Positions 56,269 through 64,000 of a stretch of DNA of 64,000 nucleotides are shown one piece after another. The translations under genes were made by a program, and so were the position numbers. Numbering within the stretch: the first letter of the stretch is position 1; each line of letters opens with the position of its first letter. The stretch is from Robiginitomaculum sp. Lineage in GTDB: Bacteria > Pseudomonadota > Alphaproteobacteria > Caulobacterales > Maricaulaceae. The notes below the pieces were generated by a model that was not told where the DNA came from, ran no database searches, and saw only the letters and a program-made list of their open reading frames with translations. The stretch is from NCBI GenBank assembly GCA_021776515.1, contig JAJFFS010000015.1, positions 124,001 through 188,000 on the forward strand, read 5' to 3'.

Positions 56269-57960
56269 ATGAGTTTTCTAGATCATGTTGAAGCTTTCAT
56301 CGCTGCGGCAACCGCACCGGATGCCGATCTGGCCGTAGGTCACGAAACCATCGATGGTATTGACTATGCGGTTTTTGCCAAAGCCCCGGCAAGTTTGCGC
56401 GATATGTTTGGCATGATGTTAGAACATGACGACCTACCTTTCGTTGTTGAAAATGATGTATGCTTAAGTTTTCGTGAAACCTATGAAGCTTCGGCACGCT
56501 TTGCTCATGTGCTTACCGGGCTTGGCATTAAAAAAGGCGACAAGGTCGCCATTTCCATGCGCAACCGGCCCGAATGGATTATCGGCTTTATCGGTGCCTT
56601 GATGACAGGTGCCGTGGCAACGCCGCTCAATTCCTGGTGGGGGACCGAAGAGGTCGCCTACGCGCTGGAAGATAGTGGTGCCAAAATCATTCTTGCTGAT
56701 CCCAGGCGGGCCAAAAACATTGCACCGCTTTTGAATAATCAGAATTTCACAATGATCGTCAGCGGTGAATTTGATCACAGGCACCCGCGCCTGCTGAACT
56801 ATGATGTCCTGATGGCCAGTAACAACAAAACCACACCACCAGAGGTCGCCATAGACCCAGAGGACGATGCCACATTAATGTACACCTCTGGCTCTACCGG
56901 CCATCCCAAGGGCGCTGTATCAACCAATCGCGGTGCTATTACCGGCATTCTTGGTTATGCCCTGATGGGCCTTGCCATGCAAAACGCACACGGCGAAACG
57001 CCCGGCGAAGACGCACCACAAGCGGTTATCCTGCAAACCATCCCGCTGTTCCACGTTACCGGATGTCTGGTGATTTTCCTCGTGTCCATTGTCGCCGCGC
57101 GCAAAATGGTTCTTATGCGCAAGTGGGATGTTAATGATGCCATGCGCCTTATTGAAAAAGAGCGTGTTACTTCGCTTACTGGCGTACCAACCATGTCTGC
57201 AGACCTTTTGAACGCCCCAAATCGTGACGATTATGACCTGTCCAGCCTTACGGATCTGGGTGCCGGTGGGGCAGCGCGCCCACCAGACCACGTCAAACCA
57301 CTCAACGATATGTTAAACCAGGCGCGTCCACTGGCTGGCTATGGCCTGACCGAAACCAATGGTATTGGTTCTATCATAGCCGGGAGCGATTACCTGGCCC
57401 GCCCTTCCAGCATTGGCAAACCACCACGCCCTATTGTTGAGATGAAAATCTGTGATCCGGATGGCAATGAAGTTCCCATTGGGGAGCGCGGCGAGATTTG
57501 TATCAAGTCAGCAGCCAATATTCGCGGTTACTGGAACCAACCCGATGCCACGGCGGAAGCCTTCAAAGATGGTTGGCTGCGTACCGGGGATGTGGGCGTC
57601 GAGGATGAAGAAGGCTATTTTTACGTCGTTGATCGCATTAAAGACATCATCATTCGCGGCGGCGAAAATATTGCCACCCTAGAGGTGGAAGCCGCTATAT
57701 GCGCCCACCCTGATATATTGGAAGCCACCGTTTTTGGTGTACCTCACGCCCGCCTTGGCGAAGTGGTGGCAACGGTGGTTTATGCCCGTCCCGAAAGCGG
57801 CCTTGATGCGCAAAAGCTCAGCACTGATCTGGCTGCGCAGCTTGCCACCTTTAAAATTCCCTCCATCATAGTGTTTCATGATGAAGCCCTGCCCCGGATC
57901 GCCTCTGGCAAAATAGCCAAAAAGGCCCTGCGCGAAGCGATGATTGCCGAGGCGGGGTAG
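56269..57960 (+). CDS. Acyl-CoA synthetase (AMP-binding family)
   Basis: Protein of 563 residues. P-loop-like YTSGSTGHPKGAVSTN, GYGLTETNG, LRTGDVG, DRIKDIIIRGGENIATLEVE, and the catalytic Lys in ASGKIAKKALRE. Activates a carboxylic acid as CoA thioester. It lies 87 nt after the aldehyde dehydrogenase; aldehyde to acid to acyl-CoA would be a logical sequence. Confidence 0.93.
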   Translation: MSFLDHVEAFIAAATAPDADLAVGHETIDGIDYAVFAKAPASLRDMFGMMLEHDDLPFVVENDVCLSFRETYEASARFAHVLTGLGIKKGDKVAISMRNRPEWIIGFIGALMTGAVATPLNSWWGTEEVAYALEDSGAKIILADPRRAKNIAPLLNNQNFTMIVSGEFDHRHPRLLNYDVLMASNNKTTPPEVAIDPEDDATLMYTSGSTGHPKGAVSTNRGAITGILGYALMGLAMQNAHGETPGEDAPQAVILQTIPLFHVTGCLVIFLVSIVAARKMVLMRKWDVNDAMRLIEKERVTSLTGVPTMSADLLNAPNRDDYDLSSLTDLGAGGAARPPDHVKPLNDMLNQARPLAGYGLTETNGIGSIIAGSDYLARPSSIGKPPRPIVEMKICDPDGNEVPIGERGEICIKSAANIRGYWNQPDATAEAFKDGWLRTGDVGVEDEEGYFYVVDRIKDIIIRGGENIATLEVEAAICAHPDILEATVFGVPHARLGEVVATVVYARPESGLDAQKLSTDLAAQLATFKIPSIIVFHDEALPRIASGKIAKKALREAMIAEAG

Positions 57961-58407
57961 AGGCCCCAACCAGCCACAACCATACCTCACCAGCGTCCCG
58001 GTTGGATAAAGTTTGGGATGTTTTCCGGGTTCAAACCACCGTCATTGCGGCGAAGGCCGCAATCCATAGTCGTGCATCAAAATAGGCCCCGGTCAGTTTA
58101 CCCTTACGAAAGTGAGGGCTGGGGTGACACTGTGGGGATAGTCATCACTTTATCCTCATGTTCGTACACGAGGGTCAGATGCTGTCCCTTAACTGATACT
58201 CACGCGCCCCATAAATTATGCTTACAGCGTGAAAAATGCCTATAATTGCCCCTCAAATCAGGCTTGGTGTCCCTAAATGACCCTGGTCAATGCGCAAGCC
58301 TGCTAAAGTTATCCCCGCACCAGCCAGTACAGCTATAATTATGTAATTTGCTTAGGCATGGGTTTTCAGGTGTGATAGCCATCAGGTTTTGATACTGGGA
58401 GCACCCT
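57961..58407. other. Intergenic region before kynU
   Basis: About 450 nt. Contains a palindromic repeat (58041-58130), then mixed sequence without coding potential, and near the end a TATAAT at 58334-58339 that could be the kynU -10 box. No RNA gene seen. Confidence 0.5.
58041..58130. repeat. Palindromic intergenic repeat (second family), upstream of kynU
   Basis: GTCATTGCGGCGAAGGCCGC plus AATCC, a perfect short inverted repeat GCGGC/GCCGC, and at the far end GAAAGTGAGGGCTGGGGTGA mirroring TCACCCC-type ends. Same general type as the 53476-53547 element. Confidence 0.55.
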
Positions 58408-59646
58408 GTGGCCCTGACCCGCGAAAGCCTTGTTACCCGCGATGCCAATGACCCACTTGGGAAATTTCGTGATGAGTTCACTCTGCCGGATGGTGTGATT
58501 TACCTTGATGGCAATTCACTGGGGGCCATGCCTGGTGCCGCTAAAGAACGCATTGAAACGCTGGTATCAAAAGAATGGGCGCAGGATTTGGTTACCAGCT
58601 GGAATGTAAATGGCTGGTTTGATCTACCCGCACGTATTGGCGCAAAAATCGCCCGTTTAATTGGCGCCCGGGAAAACGAAGTTCTGGTCACCGACAGCAC
58701 CGGGATTAACCTCTATAAGCTGTTATCCATGGCCCTTGAATTGCGCCCGGACCGCAAGATAATTTTGATGGAGGGGAGTAATTTCCCCACCGATAATTAC
58801 ATTGCGCAAGGGCTTGTCCGCCAGCTAGGCCAAGGCCATGAGGTTCGCTTTGCTGAAAAGCACGATTTTGAGGCGCAGATTACGCCAGATATTGCCGTCG
58901 TGGCGCTCACCCAGGTGCATTATAAAACCGGCCATGTTTATGACATGGACAAGATTACAGAGCGCGCCCATGACGCCGGGGCGCTGATCTGCTGGGACCT
59001 GTGCCATAGCGCCGGGGCATTGCCGGTTAATCTTGAGGCGGCCAAGGCCGACTTTGCCGTTGGCTGCGGATATAAATACTTGAATGGCGGCCCCGGTGCG
59101 CCAGCATTTCTGTATGTTGCGAAACGCCATCAGGGACAGGCGCAACAACCGCTAACCGGCTGGTGGGGCCATGCGGAGCCGTTCGCCTTTGAGCGCGATT
59201 ACCGCCCGGCGGGTGATATTCGTCAATTGATGAGCGGTACGCAGCCCGTTTTATCACTGGCTGCACTGGAAACTGGCGTGGATATGATGCTGCGCGCCGA
59301 CATGCACGTGGTGCGAGAGAAATCCATGGCACTTGGCGACCTGTTTATCGCACTTATGGAAGAGCAATGCGCACCATACGGGTTTGAACTGATTAGTCCG
59401 AAAAATGCCCAGGATCGTGGCAGCCAAATCGCGTTTGCTCACCCCCAAGGCTATGCCATCATGCAAGCCTTGATCGAGAAACGTATCATCGGCGATTTTC
59501 GGGCACCTGACGTAATGCGCTTTGGTCTGACGCCGCTTTATACGCGCCATGTTGATGTGTGGGATGCCGTGCAGGGCATCAAAACAGTGATGGAACAAAA
59601 CCTCTGGAAAAACCCGCGCTTTGCCAAGCGCGATGGCGTTACCTGA
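58408..59646 (+). CDS. kynU: Kynureninase
   Basis: PLP enzyme of 412 residues that splits kynurenine into anthranilate and alanine. IYLDGNSLGAMP, TDSTGINLYKLLSMAL, LICWDLCHSAGALPVNLEAA, and the Schiff-base Lys in GCGYKYLNGGPGAPAFLYV identify it. Starts with GTG after GGGAG. Tryptophan dioxygenase is not in the window, but a kynurenine-formamidase-like gene lies 2.6 kb downstream on the other strand. Confidence 0.95.
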   Translation: MALTRESLVTRDANDPLGKFRDEFTLPDGVIYLDGNSLGAMPGAAKERIETLVSKEWAQDLVTSWNVNGWFDLPARIGAKIARLIGARENEVLVTDSTGINLYKLLSMALELRPDRKIILMEGSNFPTDNYIAQGLVRQLGQGHEVRFAEKHDFEAQITPDIAVVALTQVHYKTGHVYDMDKITERAHDAGALICWDLCHSAGALPVNLEAAKADFAVGCGYKYLNGGPGAPAFLYVAKRHQGQAQQPLTGWWGHAEPFAFERDYRPAGDIRQLMSGTQPVLSLAALETGVDMMLRADMHVVREKSMALGDLFIALMEEQCAPYGFELISPKNAQDRGSQIAFAHPQGYAIMQALIEKRIIGDFRAPDVMRFGLTPLYTRHVDVWDAVQGIKTVMEQNLWKNPRFAKRDGVT

Positions 59647-59690
59647 CCCCCATCTGCCGTCACGAAACCTCTTCGCATTATCGCTTGCCC

Positions 59691-59730
59691 ATTTGCTTTA
59701 GTGTTAAAGCATTTACTTTAGTATTAAAAC
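59691..59730. promoter_or_regulatory. Tandem 20-bp operator-like repeat upstream of TonB receptor 2
   Basis: Two adjacent 20-mers, ATTTGCTTTAGTGTTAAAGC and ATTTACTTTAGTATTAAAAC, match at 16 of 20 positions. Each has a dyad core (GCTTTA-GTGT-TAAAGC in the first). A 20-bp period puts them on the same helix face. Typical of a dimeric repressor site; located 115-154 nt before the receptor start. Confidence 0.6.
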
Positions 59731-59844
59731 AAGCTAAATTATAAAAACATCAACTCACTCGCAGGAACGCAAAAACGGTTTTCTGTATTGTTTACGATGT
59801 TGAGAAAGCGACGCAATTGCAAATAAATTGAGGGGAACGTTATA

Positions 59845-62172
59845 ATGAAAGCAGAAATTTCAAAGAGGAAAAATTTTAGTGCTCATACCCGTGTACAGCT
59901 AGCCGCCGGCGCATCCATGCTGGTCATGGCATGTGTACCAACACTTGCCATGGCACAGAACAATAACGATGGCGATTCTGATGAAATCATCATTACGGCT
60001 TCTAAACGAGGCGGACAGTCTCTGCATGATGTCGCCATACCGGTGCAGGCGATTTCTGGTGATGAATTGGCCGCACGCGGCGTCAAGGATTTTGCCGACT
60101 GGGCCATAGCCGTACCTTCTTTGCGCTATGAAGACCTTGGACCGGGCGACAAGCGTATCTTTTTACGCGGCATTAATTCCATCGGAGCGTCAACTGCCGG
60201 TGTCTATTTCGATGAAGCCGTTATTACCGGTTCCAACAAGGAAGATGGCGGTGGACGCAGCGTGGACACCAAACTTTATGACCTTGAACGCATCGAAGTG
60301 CTGAAAGGGCCACAAGGCACACTCTATGGCGCAAATTCCATGTCTGGTACTATCAAGCTGATTCCGAAAAAGCCAAGTTTGGATCAAATGGAAAGCTATA
60401 TTGATAGCAGTGTGGGCGGCACAGAACACGGTGGTTTTGACTGGGGCGTTAACGCCATGGTCAATTTACCTCTGTCGCAGGACAAGTTGGGCCTACGGGT
60501 TGTGGCCTGGAATGACGAGCGCTCGGGCTATATTGATAATGTTCGTCTGGGGCAAAACAATATCAATGATGAAAACACCTGGGGTACGCGCGCCATGTTG
60601 CGCCTTGCCGCAAACGAGCAGTTTACGGTTGACGCCTCAGTTATGATACAACGCACTCATTCCAATGGCACCTCTCGTGAAACGCCGACAGGCACCATCG
60701 GCCATGTGCCCACCACTGTTCTGCCAACCTTTCAAGGCGGTGATTATACCACCACCTCGTTCACCAGCGATGTCTGGGATGATGATTGGGAAATTTACAG
60801 CCTGACAGGCGAGTACAGAATGGATAACGGTACCATTACCGCCACCACAAACTGGTTTGATCGGGAATTGAATTTCAATTTTGATTCAACGCCAATCCTG
60901 TTATTCTTTGGTGTTCCAATTCCGGCCATTACCAAGCAGCCACAATCACGCCGCGTCTGGTCTAATGAATTGCGCTATGCCTCAAACTGGGATGGACCAA
61001 TACAAGTTGTACTGGGCGGTTTGGTCCAGCGCGAAAAAACAAATTTTGAAGTGCAAGTAATCGCCTCTGATCCGGTTACCGGCTTTGCACTGGGACCATT
61101 TGATCCAGACACCGATGCACTGGCCGGTACGGGTAACGCCTTTTTTGGCCGGACTAATGACGGCACCATCAATCAGGAAGCCCTGTTTGGTGAAGCTTCA
61201 GTTGATCTGACTGACAAGCTGACAGCCACTGCCGGGCTTCGGTATTTCCATTCGAGACAAAAATCTTCTGAAGTACAAACTCACCCCTTTGGTGGATTTC
61301 CCAATGCCAACCGTCCGGACCCGGACCCCAATGATGACAGCAACAACAAAGTCACCTCTAAATTCAACCTGGCCTATAAAGCCGATGATAATCTGTTGAT
61401 CTTTGCTACCGCATCACAAGGTTTTCGGGTGGGTGGTCTGAACGCCGCCAGCCTGCCGTTGATCGCTGGTGTGCCGCGCAATTTTGGACCTGACAGCCTG
61501 TGGAACTATGAAGTTGGCATAAAGAACAGCGTGGCAGATGGCCGGGTTTTCTTTGACCTTTCTGTCTATCAGATCGATTGGTCAAACATGCAGTCGGTCA
61601 GTAAAGATGCAACCGGTGCGTTTCAGTTTATTGCCAATGCCGGTGATGCCCGCATTCAGGGGATCGAACTGAACGGCACAGCAAAGCTTACCGATAACTT
61701 TAAGGTGTCGGGCGGGCTTGCCTTTACCGACGCCAGACTGGTCAAGGATCAGCCCGGTGTAACCCCGGGTAATATTATCGAAGTGACCAATCCAGGCCAC
61801 AAAGGCGATGATATTCCTAATGTGCCAGAGTTCACGTTTAACGCTTCGGCTGAATACACCTACCCGGTTGGCGACACCTTGCAAGGCATAGCCAGGCTCG
61901 ATTTTTCCTATGTCGGAAAATACCAAACCGAGTTTCGCCCGCAAGGCACTGGCCCTGGCTTAAATCCCTTCACCCAGACCGTCGGCGGCTATGCCACAGT
62001 CAATTCGACCATCGGTGTGGAGAATGATCGCTGGGGTGCCAAATTATTTGTCAACAATTTGTTTGATGAACGCGGCATTGTTGATGCCATTGCCTCTGAC
62101 CAGGATCCACTGGCATTTCTTATAACCCGGCCAAGAACCTATGGCCTGAACATCACGGTACGCATGCCCTGA
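59845..62172 (+). CDS. TonB-dependent outer-membrane receptor (second)
   Basis: Protein of 775 residues. Signal peptide cleaved after LAMA (about residue 37), TonB-box region DEIIITASKRGGQSLHDVAI, plug domain with IFLRGINSIGA and IEVLKGPQGTLYGANSMSGT, beta-barrel ending TYGLNITVRMP. GGGGAAC ribosome site. Substrate unknown; context (kynU upstream, formamidase-like hydrolase downstream) suggests an aromatic or tryptophan-derived compound. Not preceded by a riboswitch. Confidence 0.93.
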   Translation: MKAEISKRKNFSAHTRVQLAAGASMLVMACVPTLAMAQNNNDGDSDEIIITASKRGGQSLHDVAIPVQAISGDELAARGVKDFADWAIAVPSLRYEDLGPGDKRIFLRGINSIGASTAGVYFDEAVITGSNKEDGGGRSVDTKLYDLERIEVLKGPQGTLYGANSMSGTIKLIPKKPSLDQMESYIDSSVGGTEHGGFDWGVNAMVNLPLSQDKLGLRVVAWNDERSGYIDNVRLGQNNINDENTWGTRAMLRLAANEQFTVDASVMIQRTHSNGTSRETPTGTIGHVPTTVLPTFQGGDYTTTSFTSDVWDDDWEIYSLTGEYRMDNGTITATTNWFDRELNFNFDSTPILLFFGVPIPAITKQPQSRRVWSNELRYASNWDGPIQVVLGGLVQREKTNFEVQVIASDPVTGFALGPFDPDTDALAGTGNAFFGRTNDGTINQEALFGEASVDLTDKLTATAGLRYFHSRQKSSEVQTHPFGGFPNANRPDPDPNDDSNNKVTSKFNLAYKADDNLLIFATASQGFRVGGLNAASLPLIAGVPRNFGPDSLWNYEVGIKNSVADGRVFFDLSVYQIDWSNMQSVSKDATGAFQFIANAGDARIQGIELNGTAKLTDNFKVSGGLAFTDARLVKDQPGVTPGNIIEVTNPGHKGDDIPNVPEFTFNASAEYTYPVGDTLQGIARLDFSYVGKYQTEFRPQGTGPGLNPFTQTVGGYATVNSTIGVENDRWGAKLFVNNLFDERGIVDAIASDQDPLAFLITRPRTYGLNITVRMP

Positions 62173-62190
62173 TTTATGGATTATCGCACC

Positions 62191-62237
62191 AAAACTTTCG
62201 CCGCCGATGGGTTAATTCCATCGGCGGCGTTGTTTTA
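62191..62237. terminator. Bidirectional terminator between receptor 2 and the convergent hydrolase gene
   Basis: Perfect 12-bp stem CGCCGCCGATGG / CCATCGGCGGCG with a 7-nt loop, T-rich on the right for the plus strand and AAAACTTT on the left, which serves the minus strand less well. Confidence 0.9.
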
Positions 62238-63095
62238 TTATGCTATGATCATCTGCTGCATGATCGCAACAAAGAGTGGGCTTTTCGGATCAGCCAGTTC
62301 CAGAATTATATCGAAATGATTAAACCCTGCCATAGGCATATATTCGCTTTCAAAGCCTTTTTCCTTCAAGGCGTTATGGAAAATTTTTGTCTGCTGTTTG
62401 AAAGCATCAGTTTCGTTATCGCCATGGGTGAAAATCAGCGGGCAAGCACTTTGCGGGAGGTGTAATAGCGGGCTGGCAGTGGCAGCATCCTCATCACTCA
62501 TACCAAGGGCGTCATTGATATATGTTTGTACAAGAGGGCGCAGATCATAAACGCCGCTAATCAGCGCTGCACCCGTTAGCGGACAAGTTTCAAACCCGGC
62601 ACCAGGCCAATCCATAGCAATAATCTCGGCCAGCAAATGCGCCCCCGCCGAATGGCCGGACATAGTGATATTGGTTGCATCACCGCCAAAACGCGATATT
62701 TCGCGCAATACCCACAATGCGCCAGCACGGGCTTCACTGGTGATTTGCGCTAAATTGGCATCCGGTGCCAGCGTGTAATCCAGAGCAATAAAAATAATGC
62801 CCTGGTCGAGAAAATTCTTGGCCGCAAAGATACTTTCGGCCTTGGATAACGCCTGCCAATACCCGCCATGAATGAAAACGTGAACTGGAAACGGGCCCGT
62901 GCCGGAGGGCACAAAAACATCCATCATCGCCCGCGGCGCATCACCATAGTGCAAATTCTCATACAAATTGGCAGCATAGGTTTTACGCATAAGCGCACTT
63001 TGCTGGATATACTCGTCAATAAAAACGCCAATATCATCTACACAGGAACTGGGTGAGTATTCGCGCTCCAGCGCGGTTTTGTTTGCCTCAGTCAT
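62238..63095 (-). CDS. Alpha/beta hydrolase of the kynurenine formamidase type
   Basis: Protein of about 285 residues. The oxyanion motif HGGYW (in VFIHGGYWQALSKAE) is typical of arylformamidases. The nucleophile is in MSGHSAGAHLLAEI, the acid in FTHGDNETDAF and the His in AGFNHFDIIL. No signal peptide. Arylformamidase turns N-formylkynurenine into kynurenine, the substrate of KynU, so the pairing with the nearby kynU is meaningful. The start at 63095 overlaps the previous gene stop by 8 nt (ATGACTGA); a longer frame would run inside that gene. Confidence 0.8.
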   Translation of the reverse strand: MTEANKTALEREYSPSSCVDDIGVFIDEYIQQSALMRKTYAANLYENLHYGDAPRAMMDVFVPSGTGPFPVHVFIHGGYWQALSKAESIFAAKNFLDQGIIFIALDYTLAPDANLAQITSEARAGALWVLREISRFGGDATNITMSGHSAGAHLLAEIIAMDWPGAGFETCPLTGAALISGVYDLRPLVQTYINDALGMSDEDAATASPLLHLPQSACPLIFTHGDNETDAFKQQTKIFHNALKEKGFESEYMPMAGFNHFDIILELADPKSPLFVAIMQQMIIA

Positions 63096-64000
63096 TATCT
63101 TCACCATTTTTGACAAGGTCTGCATAAACCATATCCAGAAGCCAGTCAGCGGTAATAAGGTTATCACCCCATTCCGGGTCCAGATCAGCCAAAGGTTTTG
63201 CCGCCTTGAGATCGGCCACACTGGTGCCTTTTGCAATCGCAATGGCAACGCGGTTGCGTACGGTTTTGAGCATACCCTGATAGACACGAACATCATCACG
63301 ATTGGCTATCGGTCCATGGCCAGGGATGATTTTAGTGTCCGGTCCGGCCATAGCGTACAGTTCATCATAAAACCGGATCATATTGTCAATCGAGCCGCCA
63401 AACTGCACGTCGATAAAGGGATAAAACCCCTGAAAATACATATCACCAGTCTGAATGACATCAGCCTTTTTAAAAATGACCAGGCTGTCTCCCGAGGTAT
63501 GTACAAAAGGGATATGTCGTACCTCAATGGTTTCCTCGCCAAGATAAAACGTTATCGATTTATCATAAGTCAGGGTCGGCAAGGTAGCTGGCGATGAAGT
63601 TATTTCGCTTTGCATCTGTGGTTCTGATTGCGCCCATTCTAATATGCGCCGTGTATCTTTCTGGGCAACAATAATGGCCCCGGCTTTGGCAAAGTTTTCA
63701 TTACCGCCACGATGATCCCGATGCAGTGGGTGTTGATCACAAAACGCACTTTGCTCTCGGTCAATTCGCCTAGAGCGGCCATAATTTTAGCTGATAACGG
63801 CGCGTATTCATTATCAACAAGAAAAACACCACCTGGCCCGGTATAGGCGCCAATATTGCTGCCAAAGCCTTGCAACATTGTGATATGGCTGCCCAAATCT
63901 ACCGTCGTTATTTCGACGCTGTCCCAATCAGGTAACTCGATCTGCGCGCGTACTGGCATCGCCAACGCCAGTGCTATCACTATAAACAGGCTGATTTTGC
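63088..64000 (-). pseudogene. Metallo-beta-lactamase-fold hydrolase, frameshifted and cut by the window end
   Basis: The start lies beyond 64000. The visible N-terminal part ends a signal peptide (ISLFIVIALALAMPVRA). The first frame runs to RFVINTHC. Restoring one G at 63723/63724 gives THWHRDHRGGNENFAKAGAI and continues in the second frame to the stop at 63088. The lost base lies inside the HxHxDH zinc motif, so the broken product cannot bind metal. The second half has the GHGP loop and helical tail of secreted MBL enzymes. Either a true inactivating mutation or a sequencing error. The overlapping start of the next gene shows it belongs to an operon. Confidence 0.85.

Noticed and set aside
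63639-63980. Separate 113-residue gene at the window end
   Set aside because: After THC the sequence loses family resemblance, while the other frame continues it. It is the 5' part of the frameshifted MBL gene.

Overview
The window is a stretch of chromosome from an alphaproteobacterium, probably free-living and aquatic. The evidence is lineage-typical content: the FlbT/FlaF flagellin regulators, a MucR/Ros regulator, DUF6456, DUF2336 and DUF5330 proteins, a stand-alone DnaA domain IV protein, a divergent polysaccharide deacetylase, and a sucCDAB cluster. Base composition looks close to 50% G+C. I cannot name the genus; Kordiimonadales- or Emcibacterales-like lineages would fit, but this is a guess. 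No tRNA, rRNA, CRISPR array, prophage or intact insertion sequence was seen.

Layout. (1) 1-8.3 kb is a flagellin island: pseB, three flagellin paralogs, flaG, flaF and flbT, and a TPR/glycosyltransferase protein that resembles flagellin glycosyltransferases. Four sites matching the sigma-54 -24/-12 consensus precede the three flagellins and flbT. (2) 8.4-18 kb is mixed housekeeping and accessory DNA: a MoxR ATPase, a gene broken at a poly-A run, a GIY-YIG nuclease set among palindromic repeats, a histidine kinase, sufE, a DoxX protein and a DUF2336 protein. (3) 17.98-20.5 kb holds a textbook FMN riboswitch directly upstream of a TonB-dependent outer-membrane receptor, which points to flavin-controlled uptake, perhaps of a flavin itself. 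(4) 20.6-28.5 kb is a nine-gene Mrp-type cation/proton antiporter operon. It has three NuoL/M/N-like subunits, a DUF4040-MrpB fusion, and an MrpC carrying a repeated His/Glu-rich loop. (5) 28.9-34.8 kb has mucR, a PAS protein, a DnaA-domain-IV protein, a DUF6456 protein, msrB, an S9 peptidase and an AT-rich alpha/beta hydrolase, followed by a decayed transposase. (6) 35.3-41.7 kb is sucC-sucD-sucA-sucB. (7) 42-43.7 kb holds two lipoprotein genes, one with an HExxH motif and one with a G10 tract in its likely promoter. (8) 43.9-54.5 kb is the conserved growth and cell-wall block, read leftwards: rplU-rpmA-obgE-proB-proA-nadD-rsfS-rlmH-envC-like-ctpA-polysaccharide deacetylase-rppH. (9) 54.7-64 kb looks catabolic: aldehyde dehydrogenase, acyl-CoA synthetase, kynureninase, a second TonB-dependent receptor behind a 20-bp tandem operator-like repeat, a kynurenine-formamidase-like hydrolase, and a metallo-beta-lactamase-fold gene that is frameshifted in its metal-binding motif and runs off the window end.

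The strongest leads are the riboswitch-TonB receptor pair, the unusual Mrp operon, the homopolymer in the lipoprotein promoter, and the kynurenine-linked receptor cluster.
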